This document shows, one piece after another, positions 38,978 to 51,039 of a stretch of DNA of 64,000 nt. The position numbers were made by a program, and so were the translations under genes. Where the stretch lies: contig JAJIRX010000302.1 in assembly GCA_023853785.1 (NCBI GenBank), forward strand, positions 41,370 through 105,369. Direction: 5' to 3'. The notes under the pieces are model-generated. The model did not search any database. It was not told the origin of the DNA and saw only the letters and a list, made by a program, of their open reading frames with translations. Within the stretch, counting starts at the first letter, position 1. Each line of letters starts with the position of its first letter. This DNA comes from Psilocybe azurescens (taxonomy: Eukaryota > Basidiomycota > Agaricomycetes > Agaricales > Agrocybaceae).

Positions 38978-40029
38978 TCACATAGAAGAACGAGATGTAT
39001 ACGAGTAGCTGAGTTGCACAGTATGTACTGGTTCACTATCTCGAGGGAGGTGCGTCGTGCCTAGTAGTGGATAATATAAGGAATGTTTCGTAGACATTCG
39101 GGGTGTGGAGAGGTCGGCGGCGGAGGTGCTGCCTCGTCTGCAGGGCGTAGAAAACCGATGGAAATGCTGAAGGGTGACCCCTTTTCGCACTTCTAAAGAT
39201 TCTACTCTACCTTAAATGTATTTGAGTTATATATATTATGTATTGAGAATAGAATAGTTTCGGTGATGGGTGGGTGGAATTTTAAGTGATGCTAGGATAG
39301 AGATTGGGTAAAGAGCGAGCTTGTGGGAAAGGGTTGTGCAGTCGTCGTTGTGCGACTGCAAAGGTAGTGTAAGGAAAAGGATCAGGATCAGGATACACGT
39401 GAGGGCGTCTCCTTCTCACGAGAAGTTGTACCCGCTCGCGGGTACTTCCATCTCGAACTGTTGGGTCCCCCACAGATGCTACACTGCTAGCAATTCATAC
39501 AGTAGAGTTAGAGAAAAATTTGTAATATCAACTGGACACATGGAAGCCCTATGCATGAGCCTCTTCCCAATCATGACCAACGTCTGGGTAGCTGTTTGCA
39601 TACAGAGCGACTTAACGATAAAAACAAAGTCATATAGAATCATCGATGAATAGTGGATTTTAATGGGCGACATATATAATAAGATACACACAACGTAAAA
39701 AAATAAGTATACCAAATTCTTAAAGCGAATGGAATTGTCTTCACTTTCATATGGTGGCGCTGGGAGCGGAGCCAGTGTTGTGCGCGTGCTGGATCTGGCG
39801 ATTGAATCGCCCAGGGAGGGATGCCCATGGTGCGCAGGGTGCGACGGATGCAAAGAGATGAATGACGGCGGCGGCGATGCCCCGCCCATCAGGAACAACT
39901 AGGTGTAGCTCGGATGGAAGCCACCCGGGCCTCCGTGCATAGTTTGCGCCTGGTGGTGTCCGCCATACGCATGCGGCGGGGGCGGCATGCTAGTGCTAGG
40001 AGCAGTGCCGGTGTTGTGCGCGTGCCGAT
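38978..40029. other. NACHT unit tail and decayed MADS-box C-terminal sequence
   Basis: The first part matches the sequence after NACHT genes 2 and 3, apart from a 412-bp insert (39045-39456). About 520 bp present at 46.39-46.9 and 51.35-51.9 kb are absent here: near 39750 the sequence joins directly to MADS-box His/Pro-rich coding remnants (39640-40029, minus strand) lying beyond the stop of copy 4. Confidence 0.5.
39045..39456. mobile_element. 412-bp insert flanked by ATCTCGA
   Basis: NACHT genes 2 and 3 are followed by an uninterrupted ...TATCTCGA(A/G)CTGTT. Here ATCTCGA occurs at 39038-39044 and again at 39450-39456 with 405 unrelated bases between. A 7-bp direct duplication at a clean empty site in the paralogues indicates insertion of a small non-autonomous element. 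Terminal inverted repeats are weak. Confidence 0.55.
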
Positions 40030-41364
40030 CTAGCGGTTGAACCTGCCTGGGCCCTGCAAGTGCGGGTGTTGGTGCTGGTCGTGGAGGTAGAGCTCCGGCC
40101 CTGGACCCCGCGTCCCTGACCCCCCTCCCCCGCGTGCTCCCCACCCCCGTGCATGATATCCTTCGCGGGGAACCCGCGCCTAACGAGATCGAGATCCTAG
40201 TCTATGCCCTCCATCTCCATCGTCCCCTATGTTCTTTTGTTGTGGTTTGAATTTGGAGAGGAGGCGCGCGCGTGAGAGCCGCAGATGCTCGAGATGCGGT
40301 CTTTTGAGACGGGGAGGATGGAAGAGAGGTTGCTGGAGTCACGCATAGCGGAGGAGTGTATGGGCGGTGGAATGCGGGTGGGGATGGGATGGGTGTGAGG
40401 AGTGGCCGTTGCGGTGGTGTGAGGGCGGGACATAGTCACTCTACAATGAAACGAATGATATGAGATATGTGGAAAGTTTATAGTAGAAGAAAAGAACAAA
40501 GAACGTACATCGGCATCGGCATCAGGCAACGACAGCTTTGGGCCCGCCCCTCTTCTCCGCTTCGACGAGCGCACAGGTACCTCCTCGTCCTCCTCGTCCA
40601 CCATATCGTCGTCGCCATCGCCGTCAACGTCGAACTTGACCGCTGCGCTGCCTGAGAAGTCGGCTGGTCTTCGGAGGTCACTGTCGCCTTGATGCTGTGT
40701 GATCGATAAGGACGAGCATGATGATCAGTATGGAGGAAAGTAGAAGACGTACTCGCAGCTGCCTCTGCACGATATCGCGAATGTCGCACGAACTGTACTC
40801 GTGCAGCTTGGTTTCGTGGCCTGTTCGATCCTCTGCAGTGAAGATAAAAATAGAACGTAAGGATTCCATGCAACGAGAAACATCGCTAGGATGCTACGAG
40901 TAAGGAGACACACCGAAGATGATGACTGCGACATCGACGGAGCACAATACACCTAGCTCATACGCCTTCTTGAACAGCCCATTCTTGCGCTGCGAGGGGG
41001 GCGGAGGGAAGGGTGGAGAGGTGGATGGGTGAGAGGTGGGATCGTATGGGCGAAATGTTATAATAAGAATAGAGAAATTGCCAAGACATCAGCACAAAAA
41101 TAGTTCCAACATTTGAACGAACAATGTAGTTGCAAAGAGGCGTACCTTGAGGAATGTTACAGAGCGGTTTCGTTCATGCTGCAGAGAGAGAGACGTGAGC
41201 ATACGTAGTTGGGAAAGCAGAGTGAAAAGCGGAGAGGAAAGTCCGAGTTGGCGGGCGAATAAACGATGGTTTCTTCGTCGCCCATTGTCGTCCCCGGGGT
41301 GGTGTGTGCAGCAAAGCAGAGATACTCACCGTTATCGGTTGTATCTAATCTTTCTCCTGCCCAT
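40030..41364 (-). pseudogene. MADS-box gene copy 4 (frameshift in the MADS box)
   Basis: Same exon layout as copy 6. One base is missing in the first exon near 41346. ATT GAG ATA of copy 3 becomes ATT AGA TAC, giving a stop six codons later, so the MADS box is broken after MGRRKI. Exons 2 and 3 ([31 protein letters not shown]) and the EDRTGHETKLHEYSS exon are otherwise intact. The coding frame ends with RFNR-stop at 40030, as in copies 5 and 6. If the missing base is a sequence error, the product would match the shortened factor of copy 6. Confidence 0.65.
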
Positions 41365-43314
41365 GGTTATGTGTGGGCTGTACTTGTCAGAGGCTCAGAG
41401 CAAGGAGCAGGCTCAGTTGGATCAGTCACAAACAACCGTATGTAAGCACACTAAAAATAAATTTCTATTCATTTGTTCAAGCTCCGACGGTGCCGCTATC
41501 GGCAATAGTGAATGGCTCCTTGGTTCGACCGGTGCGCCTGTGTTCCGACTAAAGCTAAAGGCTTCGCACAACCAACCAACGCGAAGACTCCACCACTTCG
41601 TAACTTACAACTTGGACGCCAAACCAAGGCCCGAGTCGGGCACATTATCTTCTCAACAAAGACGAATACCCCTTCAACCTGCAACGCGAATGCTCGCAGC
41701 GACCTCTGATTCGCTCGATATCTTCCAGGATGTGTGGGAGTTATACTTAGGTCAAGTCCGTTGGAGCTGAGTACCAGCTGCACAACGGCGGCATCACCCA
41801 TCCCTACAAGTGACGGCACCACACACACATTTATAAGCTGCAAGAACTTCGTGCCCAGCTATCTTATCACCCATCTTCGCCCATACCCTTATCCCCTTAT
41901 CCGTACGTTTCAGCCAAGACTCGTTCGTTGAGCCGGCCAGCACCACACCAGTGGATTTACATTCTTTCTACCTACAGGGACACGCTACTCAATGTACAAC
42001 ACAGGTTACCGGTACTGGAAGGACTGCCTCGACAATTTCGCCGAACACTGAGGTGTGCTGCACGCTACCCTTTCACAACACCCTCCTTCCTCCCTCGTAC
42101 TGTCACATCACATGCACCAGCAGAGCTAGCGCAGCATTTCTTCTAGGCTGACTGCGATGAATATAAGCCTGTGGGAAGTTGTCGACCCACTCAAATCCTG
42201 CGTATGCCTAGTATTCATGGTACATGTCAGAAGTCCAGATGACCTCCTAGTCGTCTCTTTTTCTGATGCACGCCATGAATGGAGACCTTGAACCAATACT
42301 GCAAACGCGAGGGCGTTGAACGCTGGCTGCACAAAGTGGTCAGTATCTTCCGGGGAATCAATTGGCCATCATACATGACATGACTACGCGATGCTGATTC
42401 TGCTCGACCTTTCATCTCGGGGATTGTTCCGACGTGATACAGCATACAGCATCACAAACCACGCGTCCATCACCAGATTCTTTTCTCGCTTTACTGTGCG
42501 CTGCCATCTCTCTGGGCATGTTGCAGGATCCTAACACTGTGTGTTTTTTTTCATTCCTCGGCGTTCTAGTGACCGTATCCCCTGTCTTTTTCACCCGAGC
42601 GGCCAGAAAGCTATCGGACACATTCAATATTGACAATCTTCGTACGCCTTCTTGTTTTGTTTAAATTAGTGGCTATCGTATTCAACGCTGCCACTGCCTC
42701 TATCCCTCCGGTTACCCCCTTCTCACCTCAATTTGTTCCGACAGAACACTTCCCAGCTCCGACATCAACTGCGACTCTTTGATGATACATAGCCCACATT
42801 GCAGCCTCTCACACAATATTTAATGCTAGTGCACTGGACGCGGTGGACGGCGACTATGGCAGAAGTTGTTCCAAGAGCGATGCTCAGCTGGCTATGCAGA
42901 TTGACGAAGACGAGAACGAAGATCTACCTCCCAAGCGGTGCGCGGACAGATGACTAGGACGACGGGGAAGGACTAAAGGAGATCAAAGGATAGATTAAGG
43001 GGGCCAAAATGGACACACGAAGGTCACGCAAACCATGTTAGACATGTGTCCTGTGTGATTTTCTTCTCTTGTGCCCAATATCATCTCGTTTTTCTCTATT
43101 CCGATCAACAGGCATTGGCCACGAAAAGACAGGGAGTAAGTGTTCATACAGCCTTCGACGATGCAAAACTCAAAATCATTCGAGTTAAAATTATTTGAGC
43201 TGGCACTGCATAAATAACATGGGTCCAGTTAAAGTTTATTTTCGGAACTTGATGCTTGACGCCTCAAATTATTTGACAAATATCGGTATAGTTGTACTTG
43301 CATGGCGGTGCTAG
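41365..43314. other. Conserved MADS/NACHT spacer, copy S2
   Basis: Homologous to S1 and S3, with single copies of the block duplicated in S1. No gene recognised; see the S1 entry. Confidence 0.45.
41451..41460. promoter_or_regulatory. MEF2/RLM1-type site upstream of MADS-box copy 4
   Basis: CTAAAAATAA, 87 nt upstream of the copy 4 ATG. Same element as at 34423. Confidence 0.35.
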
Positions 43315-43324
43315 CTAAATTAAG
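43315..43324. promoter_or_regulatory. Degenerate RLM1-type site upstream of NACHT gene 2
   Basis: CTAAATTAAG differs by one base from the perfect CTAAATTTAG found at the equivalent place before genes 1 and 3. It lies 92 nt before the ATG at 43416. Confidence 0.25.
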
Positions 43325-43415
43325 ACACCAATATAACGGTGTCCTGTCACTGTTGCCCTTTCCCAGATCTCCCACCGATACCAGCTGCTCGTCGTCCGAC
43401 ATTCCGTCTCCCACA

Positions 43416-46039
43416 ATGTCCATGTTCAATCGAGCCACCGATTTCTCTATCATCAACAGCACATTGCACACGCACCAACATCAGAGTTCGAAAGGTACGA
43501 TGTTGAATCCTACGGAATTACATATACATCATGCTGATGCAGGGATCGACAATAGGCGGATTTGAGCGCCTGCAGGAACACGTTGCGCATGGAGCATTTC
43601 ACAACTCAGGCCAGCGCTTCGATCCTCCAAAATGTTATCCCAACACACGAGTCGCGATTATAAAGAGGATCACAGACTGGATCAATGGACTCAACGAAGA
43701 CACGCGAGAGGCTCTCATTATGTGGCTCTACGGCGCAGCTGGTGCTGGAAAATCAGCCATCGCGCAGACTATTGCCGAGATTTTACACCGCCAACACGTC
43801 TTTCTCGCCAGTTTCTTCTTCTCCAGAAACGACCCGCAATGTGGAGTAGCCAAGTCGCTCGTCACAACCCTGGCGTATCAGCTCGCGGCAAAGCTTCCTC
43901 AGGTGTTCCGGGAACGTGTCGCCCTTACATTCGAGCAAGACCCCCTGATTGTCACAAGATCTCTTGAGGCACAGTTCATGGCCCTCGTTCGCGAGCCCCT
44001 CCTTGGGCTTCTTCATTCCGGATTTTCAACCAACAATCGTATCGTCATCATTATCGACGGCCTTGACGAATGCGACGATCCAAAAGTTCAAGCTAGAATT
44101 GTCGATCTCTCCTTCAGCCTTCTACACAGTCGTGACTTACCTCTCAAGATCATCATAGCAAGCCGCCCAGAGGTCGATATCTCCTCATCTTTCGATAGAA
44201 AATCATTCTCGACGCTGGCAAGGATCGCATTGGATCGCGACTATCAATCTGCGGAGGATATTCGACATTTCCTCGTGGATACATTTAACGAAATCAAAAC
44301 TCAGCATCCCCTTCGCTCTCACATCCCGATTGGCTGGCCTGCTGAAGATTCGCTCAATACACTCGTACAAAAGTCGTCCGGACAGTTTATCTACGCATCG
44401 ACTGTGGTGAAATATGTCGCATCCGCGCGTCATCGACCAACGCATCGCCTTGAAGTTGTTCTTGGTATACAAATTTCGAAAGCGGGAGATAGTCCGTTCG
44501 CAGAGCTCGATGCGCTGTACCGGCACATCCTGATGGGGGTTGAAGATGTGGATCTAATATTGAAGATCATTGGCTTTGTTGTTCTTCACCCTCCTCGCTT
44601 TGCTTACGAGTTTTACAATTCAGTGACATCTATAGAAGCCTTCCTTTCGCTTGCTCCTGGGGATGTTCAGCTTCTAATGCAGAATCTCGGCTCTCTTATC
44701 TCAGTTGAAAAAGATTTTGATCCATATTTTGATGCAGAGGTGTTAATCGTTCGCATATTACATGCATCATTGAAAGATTATCTACTCGACCAGTCACGAT
44801 CCAAAGATTTTTTTCTCGATCACCTCCAAATGCACACGCATTATGCCGAGTTATGTTTTGCTCATATGGCTGAGCTTCCTTCATTGGAATCCAATTTGCG
44901 GCCTCATCTATTCACGGGTATGTCCCTCTATGTTCTAATACGTTTAAACTTTGTTGTTCTAATTGAATTAAAAATAGACACACGGCTCTCTGCATTCTCG
45001 CCTATCTTTGAATATTTCTTTTATCATTGCCCTCTTGCTAAACCAAATCCACAGCTCTTGCGAAATACTCTCAGTCTGACTCTCAGTCGCTGCTATACTA
45101 TCCTTGGAGTAAAAGTTCGTTATGATACAGATTTAGCTGACCAATATTTCAGCTACCTTGATTCCCTTTGTACTGTATGTGTCTTCTTTTGCGAAACAAT
45201 GAAATCTGACCATCTCTCCAGATTTGGGCTGATTCGGCGGTTACTCAATTTTACACGGATGAGATAGTCGCACTTGGACAACTTATCAAGGCTCAGCTTG
45301 GTCCCTGTCCTCAACACTCTCATATCTGCTTCATTCTAGCCTCAATTATGGATGAGAATCCACCACCTGATTTTATAGTTAGAGGTATATTTATGCCACA
45401 TGAATCAAGAAAACCAAGGCGTATAGCACTGTTGGGAGATGGTCTTAACTACCTAACGTCTAGGCATCCTGTTCTTCATAAACACCTTCAAAACACTCTA
45501 CAAGATTGGATTATCTCAAGCCAGCAACCAGCTGACATCCCCAGTGTTTACGCCAGTGCTGCATTTTTGCTCTGCACTATACCTCAACACACAATTTCCT
45601 AGATATTATCGACATAACTAGATTCGGCCGATCCTGTCATTATCGTCGGACTCGAATAAATAGTCCTGCACAATCGCGTTGGTACCGACGGTCCATCAAT
45701 ACTGCACGCAAAATGTATTACACCAACTGTCGCTTTTACCCTTTTGTCTATGAAGCTGGAAAGGGAGCCTTCGTGGACACGAAATTTCATCCCGTGCGAT
45801 GGCGCCGGTTCATTACGGGCGAGGCTTCTTGGGCCTATTATTGGGCCATTCAAATGCTGCCGCTATTTCTTGACCAGTCAGGTTACTCAGAAGAGTTGGT
45901 TGCCTACGCACGCCATGCCCGAATCATACGCCATAATGACTACCTCAATTTCACATACTCGCTGCGGAAGGAAGAATGGAGACCTGCTCAGGCTGCGGTT
46001 AAAGCGTATCTTAGGAGAACAGAGAATGGGCGGACTTAA
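43416..46039 (+). CDS. NACHT-domain STAND NTPase, gene 2 (intact)
   Basis: Predicted 798-residue NLR-like signalling NTPase. Exons: 43416-43494, 43556-44917, 44978-45174, 45222-45543, 45603-46039 (sum 2397 nt). All introns are GT-AG, 47-61 nt. Leader: MSMFNRATDFSIINSTLHTH, joined by intron 1 to GGFERLQEHVAHGAFHNSGQ. Walker A GAAGAGKS at about residues 86-93, Walker B IVIIIDGLDECD at about 189-200, then IIIASRPEVDIS. A winged-helix-like region with SGQFIYASTVVKYV follows. The C-terminal ~420 residues (including SLKDYLLDQSRSKDFFLD, IALLGDGLNYLTSRHPVLHK and PVRWRRFITGEASWAYYWAI) match no repeat class I know; WD40, ankyrin and TPR motifs are absent. The family switches between ADP- and ATP-bound oligomeric states. 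A role in non-self recognition or cell death is family-level inference. Confidence 0.85.
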
Positions 46040-47385
46040 TCACATAGAAGAACGAGATGTATACGAGTAGCTGAGTTGCACAGTTTGTACTGGTTCACTA
46101 TCTCGAACTGTTGGGTTCCCCATGGATTCTATATTGGTAGCAATTCATACAGCAGAGTCCGGGCAACATTTATGATACCAACTGGACAGATGGAAGCCCT
46201 GTGGATGAACCTTTTCCCGATCGTCACCAACGTCTGGATAGCTGTTTTCCTACAGAACGGCTTAACGATAAAAACAAAGTCATATATAGAATTATCAATG
46301 GATAGTGGGTTTTAATGGGTGATATGTATTATAATGAGATAGACACAACGTAGAAAATAAGTATATCGGATTCTTAAAACTAATGGAATTGTCTTTACTT
46401 TTTGATACCATAAATTTTACCGAAGTCGGCAACTCTCCAGGGCTTTTCCACTATAAGAGTGTTACGTCTCAATTTTGTTTGTAACTGCGGCCCATCGGTG
46501 ATGATCATGAATGGCTTCTGTTGCTCACCTCTTGGCATGGAAATATATACAGTGGATGAGAGGCATGGTGGAAAGGCGCAAAATGATTGTTCGTCAATTG
46601 GTCATTCTGACTGAAGATTGTGGACGATGAGCATGAGGACGTGCCGTCATACACGACATGGAAAGGGTAATCGAAAGATGAGCACATGTCCTTTATGATT
46701 TTTTTACTTGTTGCACTGTAACGCAATAAGTATGATCTTGTTTCCTGAGTTCTGATGTGGAATCGTTCTCAGAGTGGCCTTGCTCTTGTGCCGAAGCGCT
46801 TCCTGCCAAGTTACTTATTGACGAGGGGGGAATACCTTGGTCGCTTCCTTCAACAGTTTCCACAATGTTACAGGGTCCGATGGAGTCTGGCATGATATTC
46901 TGGATGTTTGTACATAGTCTAACATCTAAAGAGTACGGCATTTGTAGGAATGTATGCTAGGATATACTGGAGCAAGATAAAGGTTATCAGCGACGCCAAA
47001 CGCAGTAAGTTCCCTGGTGAACCGTGCGCGTGCACCTATGCGTGCATTTGTGTGCTCTTGATGGTAGTTCCCGCCGTAGGCATGCTGAGGCGGGGCGGGG
47101 GCATGCTGGTGGCGCTGGGAGCGGAGCCGATGTTGTGCGCATGCTGGATCTGGCGGTTGAATCGCCCTGGGAGGGATGCCCATGGTGCGCAGGGTGCGAC
47201 AGATGCAATGTGATGAATGACGGCGGCGGCGATGCCCCGCTCATCGGGAACATTGGGGTGTAGCTCGGATGGAAGCCACCCGGGCCGCCGTGCATAATTT
47301 GCTCCTGGTGGTGTCTGCTGTACTCATGCGGCAGCAGCGGCATGCTAGTGCAGGGAGAAGAGCCGGTATTATGCGTGTGCTGGAT
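46040..47385. other. NACHT unit tail and MADS-box C-terminal remnants
   Basis: 46040-46400 matches the tails of the other NACHT units. 46400-46930 is a block shared with 51360-51900, with a minus-strand open frame containing SLDVRLCTNIQNIMPDSIGP; I do not recognise it. 46930-47385 is out-of-frame His/Pro-rich MADS-box C-terminal sequence, seemingly two tandem partial copies of the [10 protein letters not shown]...SYTPMFP block. Confidence 0.45.
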
Positions 47386-47960
47386 CTATCGGTTGAATCG
47401 CCCAGGGCCTTGCAGGTGCGGGTGTATGTGCTGGTCGGGGAGATAGAGCTCAGGCCCTGGACCCCGCGTCCCTGCCCCCCCGCTCCCTTGCCCATGCATA
47501 TCGCTCGCCAGGGACCCGCGCCTGTCGAGATTGAGATCATAGTCTATACCCTCCACCTCCATCGCCGTTCTTGTTCTTTTGTTGTGATTTGGATTTGAGG
47601 AGGATGAGCGCGCGTGAGAGTCGCGGATGCTCGAGACGCGGTCGTTTGAGACGGGGAGCGTGGAGGAAAGGTTGCTGGAGTCGCGCATAGCGGAGGAGTG
47701 CATGGGTGGTGGCGGGAGGATGGGAATGCGGGTGGGGATGGGATGGGTGAGAGGAGTGGCCGTTGCGGTGGTGTGAGGGCGGGACATAGTCGCTCTGTAA
47801 TGAAATGAATGATATGAGATACGTAGGAAGATTGAAGCAGAAGAAAAGAAAAGAAAAAGAACGCACATCGCCGTCAGCTTCGGGCAACGATAGCTTCGGG
47901 CCCGCTCCTCTTCTCCGCTTCGACGAGCGCACAGGTACCTCCTCGTCCTCGTCGTCCACC
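47386..47960 (-). pseudogene. MADS-box gene copy 5 (MADS exons deleted)
   Basis: Retains the [19 protein letters not shown] exon and the following [15 protein letters not shown] exon up to the RFNR-stop at 47386. At about 47960 the sequence leaves the MADS gene inside the codons for the acidic stretch. It continues directly as spacer DNA that in cassette 1 lies near 35768 (AGGACGACAGGGAAGGAC). Everything encoding the MADS box and its promoter, plus most of the spacer, is gone. Only about 450 bp of spacer separates it from NACHT gene 3. Confidence 0.7.
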
Positions 47961-48317
47961 AGGACGACAGGGAAGGACAAAAGGAGATCAAAGGATTGAT
48001 GAAGGGGGCCAAAACGGACACGAAGGTCACGCAAATCATGTTAGACATGTGTCCTGTGTGATTTTCTTCCCTTGTGCCCAATACGATCTCGTTGTTCTCT
48101 ATTCTGATCAACAGGCAGTGGCTATGAAGAGACAGTGAGGAAGTGTTCCTACAGCACTCGACGACCCGAGATTCAAAATCATTCGAGCTAAAATTGTTTG
48201 AGATGGCAATGCATAAATAAGATGAGCCCAGTTAAAGTTTATTTTCGGAACTTTATGCTTGACGCCTCAAATTATTTGACAAATATCGGTATACTTGTAT
48301 TTGCATGGCGGTGCTGC

Positions 48318-48327
48318 CTAAATTTAG
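48318..48327. promoter_or_regulatory. Perfect RLM1-type site CTAAATTTAG upstream of NACHT gene 3
   Basis: Exact CTA(A/T)4TAG match, 91 nt before the ATG at 48419. Conserved in place with the site at 36253. Confidence 0.45.
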
Positions 48328-48418
48328 ACACCAATATAACCGTGTTCTTTCAGTGTTGCCCTTTCCCAGATCTCCCACCGATACCAGCTGCTCATCGTCC
48401 GACATTCCGTCCTCCACA

Positions 48419-51039
48419 ATGTCCATGTTCAATCGAGCCACCGACTTCTCTATCAACAACAGCACATTGCACACTCACCAACATCACAGTTCAAAAAGTA
48501 CGATGTTGAATCCTACGGAATTACATATACATCATGCTGATGCAGGGATCGACAATAGGCGGATTTGAGCGCCTGCAGGAACACGTTGCGCATGGAGCAT
48601 TTCACAACTCAGGCCAGCGCTTCGATCCTCCAAAATGTCATCACAACACACGAGTCGCGATTATAAAGCGGATCACAGACTGGATCAGTGGACTCAACGA
48701 AGATACTCGAGAGGCTCTCATCATGTGGCTTTACGGCGCAGCTGGTGCTGGAAAATCCGCCATCTCGCAGACTATTGCCGAGATTCTGGACGACCAGCAC
48801 TTCGTCCTTGCCAGTTTCTTCTTCTGGAGATTTGACCCACAACGAGGATCGGCCAAGCTGCTCATCACCACATTAGCATATCAACTGGCTGTCAAGCTTC
48901 CCCCTGTGTTCCGGGAACGACTAAATCTGGCGTTCGAGAATGATCCCATGATTACCACACGATCACTTGAGGCTCAATTCAAGGCCCTCGTCCGAGACCC
49001 TCTCCTCGAACTTCTTCATTCCGGATTTTCAACCAATAACCACATCGTCGTCATTATCGATGGACTTGACGAATGCGACGATCCAAAAGTTCAAGCCAGA
49101 ATTGTCGACCTCTCTTTCAGCCTTCTGCATAGTCGGGACTTACCTCTCAAGATCCTCATAGCCAGTCGGCCAGAGATCGATATCTCCTCATCTTTCGATA
49201 GAAAACCATTCTCTACGCTGGCAAGAATCGCATTGGATGACGACTATCAATCCGAAGAGGATATTCGACATTTCCTAGCAGATACATTTAATGAGATCAA
49301 AATTCAGCATCCCCTTCGCTCTTACATCCCGATTGACTGGCCCGCTGAAGGTTCACTAGATACACTCGTACAAAAGTCATCCGGCCAGTTTATCTACGCA
49401 TCGACTGTGGTGAAGTATGTCTTATCTCCGCGTCATCGACCAACGCATCGCCTTGAAGTTGTTCTCGGTATACAACTTTCGAAGATGGATGATAGTCCGT
49501 TCGCAGAGCTCGATGCGCTGTACCGGCACATCCTGATGAGCGTTGAAGATGTGGATCTAATATTGAAGATCATTGGATTTGTTGTTCTTCATCCTCCTCA
49601 CTTTTCTTACTATTATTACAATTCGGTGGCATTGATAGAAGCCTTCCTTTCGCTTGCTCCTGGCGATGTTCAACTTCGGATGCAGAATCTCGGCTCCCTT
49701 ATCTCAGTCGAAAAACGATTTCATCGACATATTGGTGCAGAGGTGTTAGCCGTTCGCATATTACATGCATCATTGAAAGATTATCTACTCGACCAGTCAC
49801 GATCCAAACGTTTTTTTCTTGACAGCCTCCAATTGCACACACATTATGCCGAGTTATGCTTTGCTCATATGACTGGGCTTCCTTCTTTGGAATCCAATTC
49901 GCCCCTCCAACCATTCACCCGTATGCCCCCCTGTGTTCTAATATGTTTGAACTTCTACGTTCTAATTGTATAAAAATTAGACCCACAGAACAGACTCTGG
50001 CCTACCTTTGAATATTTCTTTTATCATTGCCCTCTTGCTAAACCAAATCCATACCTCCTCCAAAATGCTCTCCGTCTAACTCTCGGTCGCTTCTATACTA
50101 TCCTCGGAATAAAAGATTATAATGATGCAATTTATTCCGACCAGTATTTCCGCTACCTCGATTCCCTTTGTGCTGTATGTGTCTTCTTTTGCAAAACAAT
50201 GAAATCTGATCATCTCTGCAGAATTGGGCTGATTCGGCTGTTTCGCAATTTTACACGGATGAGATAGTCGCACTTGAACAACTCATCAAAGCTCAGCTTG
50301 GTCCATGTCCTCAACACTCTCATATCTGCTTCATTCTGGCCTCAATTATGGTTGAGAATCCACCACCTTTTGGCATTCCTAACCACATATTTATGCCACA
50401 AAAATCGACAAAACCAAGCCGTATAGCACTGTTGGGAGATGGTCTTAGGTACCTAACGTCTAGGCATCCTGTTCTTCATAAACACCTTCAAAACACTCTA
50501 CAAGATTGGATTATCTCAATCCAGCAACCGGCCGACATCCCCAGTGTTTATGCCAGTGCTGCATTTTTGCTCTGCACTATACATCAACACGCAAATTCCT
50601 AGATGTTATCGACATAACTAGATTCGGCCAATCTTTTCATTATCATCGGACTCGAATAAATAGTCCTGCACAATCACGTTGGTACCGACGGTCCATCAAC
50701 GCTACACGCAACTTGTATTACACCAACTATCGCTTTTATGATTTTGTCGATGAAGCTGGGAAGAGAGCCTTCGTTGACGCGAAATTTCGTCCTATGCGAT
50801 GGCGTCGGTTCAATACGGGCGAGGCTTCTTTGGCCTATGATTGGGCCATTACAATGCTTCCGGTATTCCTTGACAAATCAGGTTACTCAGAAGAGTTGAT
50901 TGCCTATGCACGCCAAGCCAGAATCATGCGCAATAATGACTACCTCAATTTCACATACTCGCCGCAGAAGAAAAGATGGAGACCTGCCCAGGCTGCGGTT
51001 AAAGCATATCTTAGGAGAACAGAGGGTGGGCAGACTTGA
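48419..51039 (+). CDS. NACHT-domain STAND NTPase, gene 3 (intact)
   Basis: Predicted 797 residues. Exons: 48419-48497, 48559-49920, 49981-50174, 50222-50543, 50603-51039 (sum 2394 nt, divisible by three). Leader MSMFNRATDFSINNSTLHTH, then SGFERLQEHVAHGAFHNSGQ. Walker A GAAGAGKS, FFFWRFDPQRGSAKLLITTL, Walker B IVVIIDGLDECD and ILIASRPEIDIS are all present. Exon 2 is closer to gene 1 than to gene 2 over the NACHT core (FFFWR...RGSAKLL, LAFENDPMITTRSL), while its first codons match gene 2 (EHVAHGAFHNSGQ), which suggests gene conversion or mosaic copies. The C-terminal half is as in gene 2, with FRPMRWRRFNTGEASLAYDW near the end. Its upstream MADS-box partner (copy 5) has lost the MADS box; copy 6 lies 1.3 kb downstream. 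Confidence 0.85.

Noticed and set aside
46400..46930. Minus-strand gene in the block shared by cassettes 2 and 3
   Set aside because: Similarity between the two copies is explained by duplication alone; frames are interrupted and no domain is recognised.
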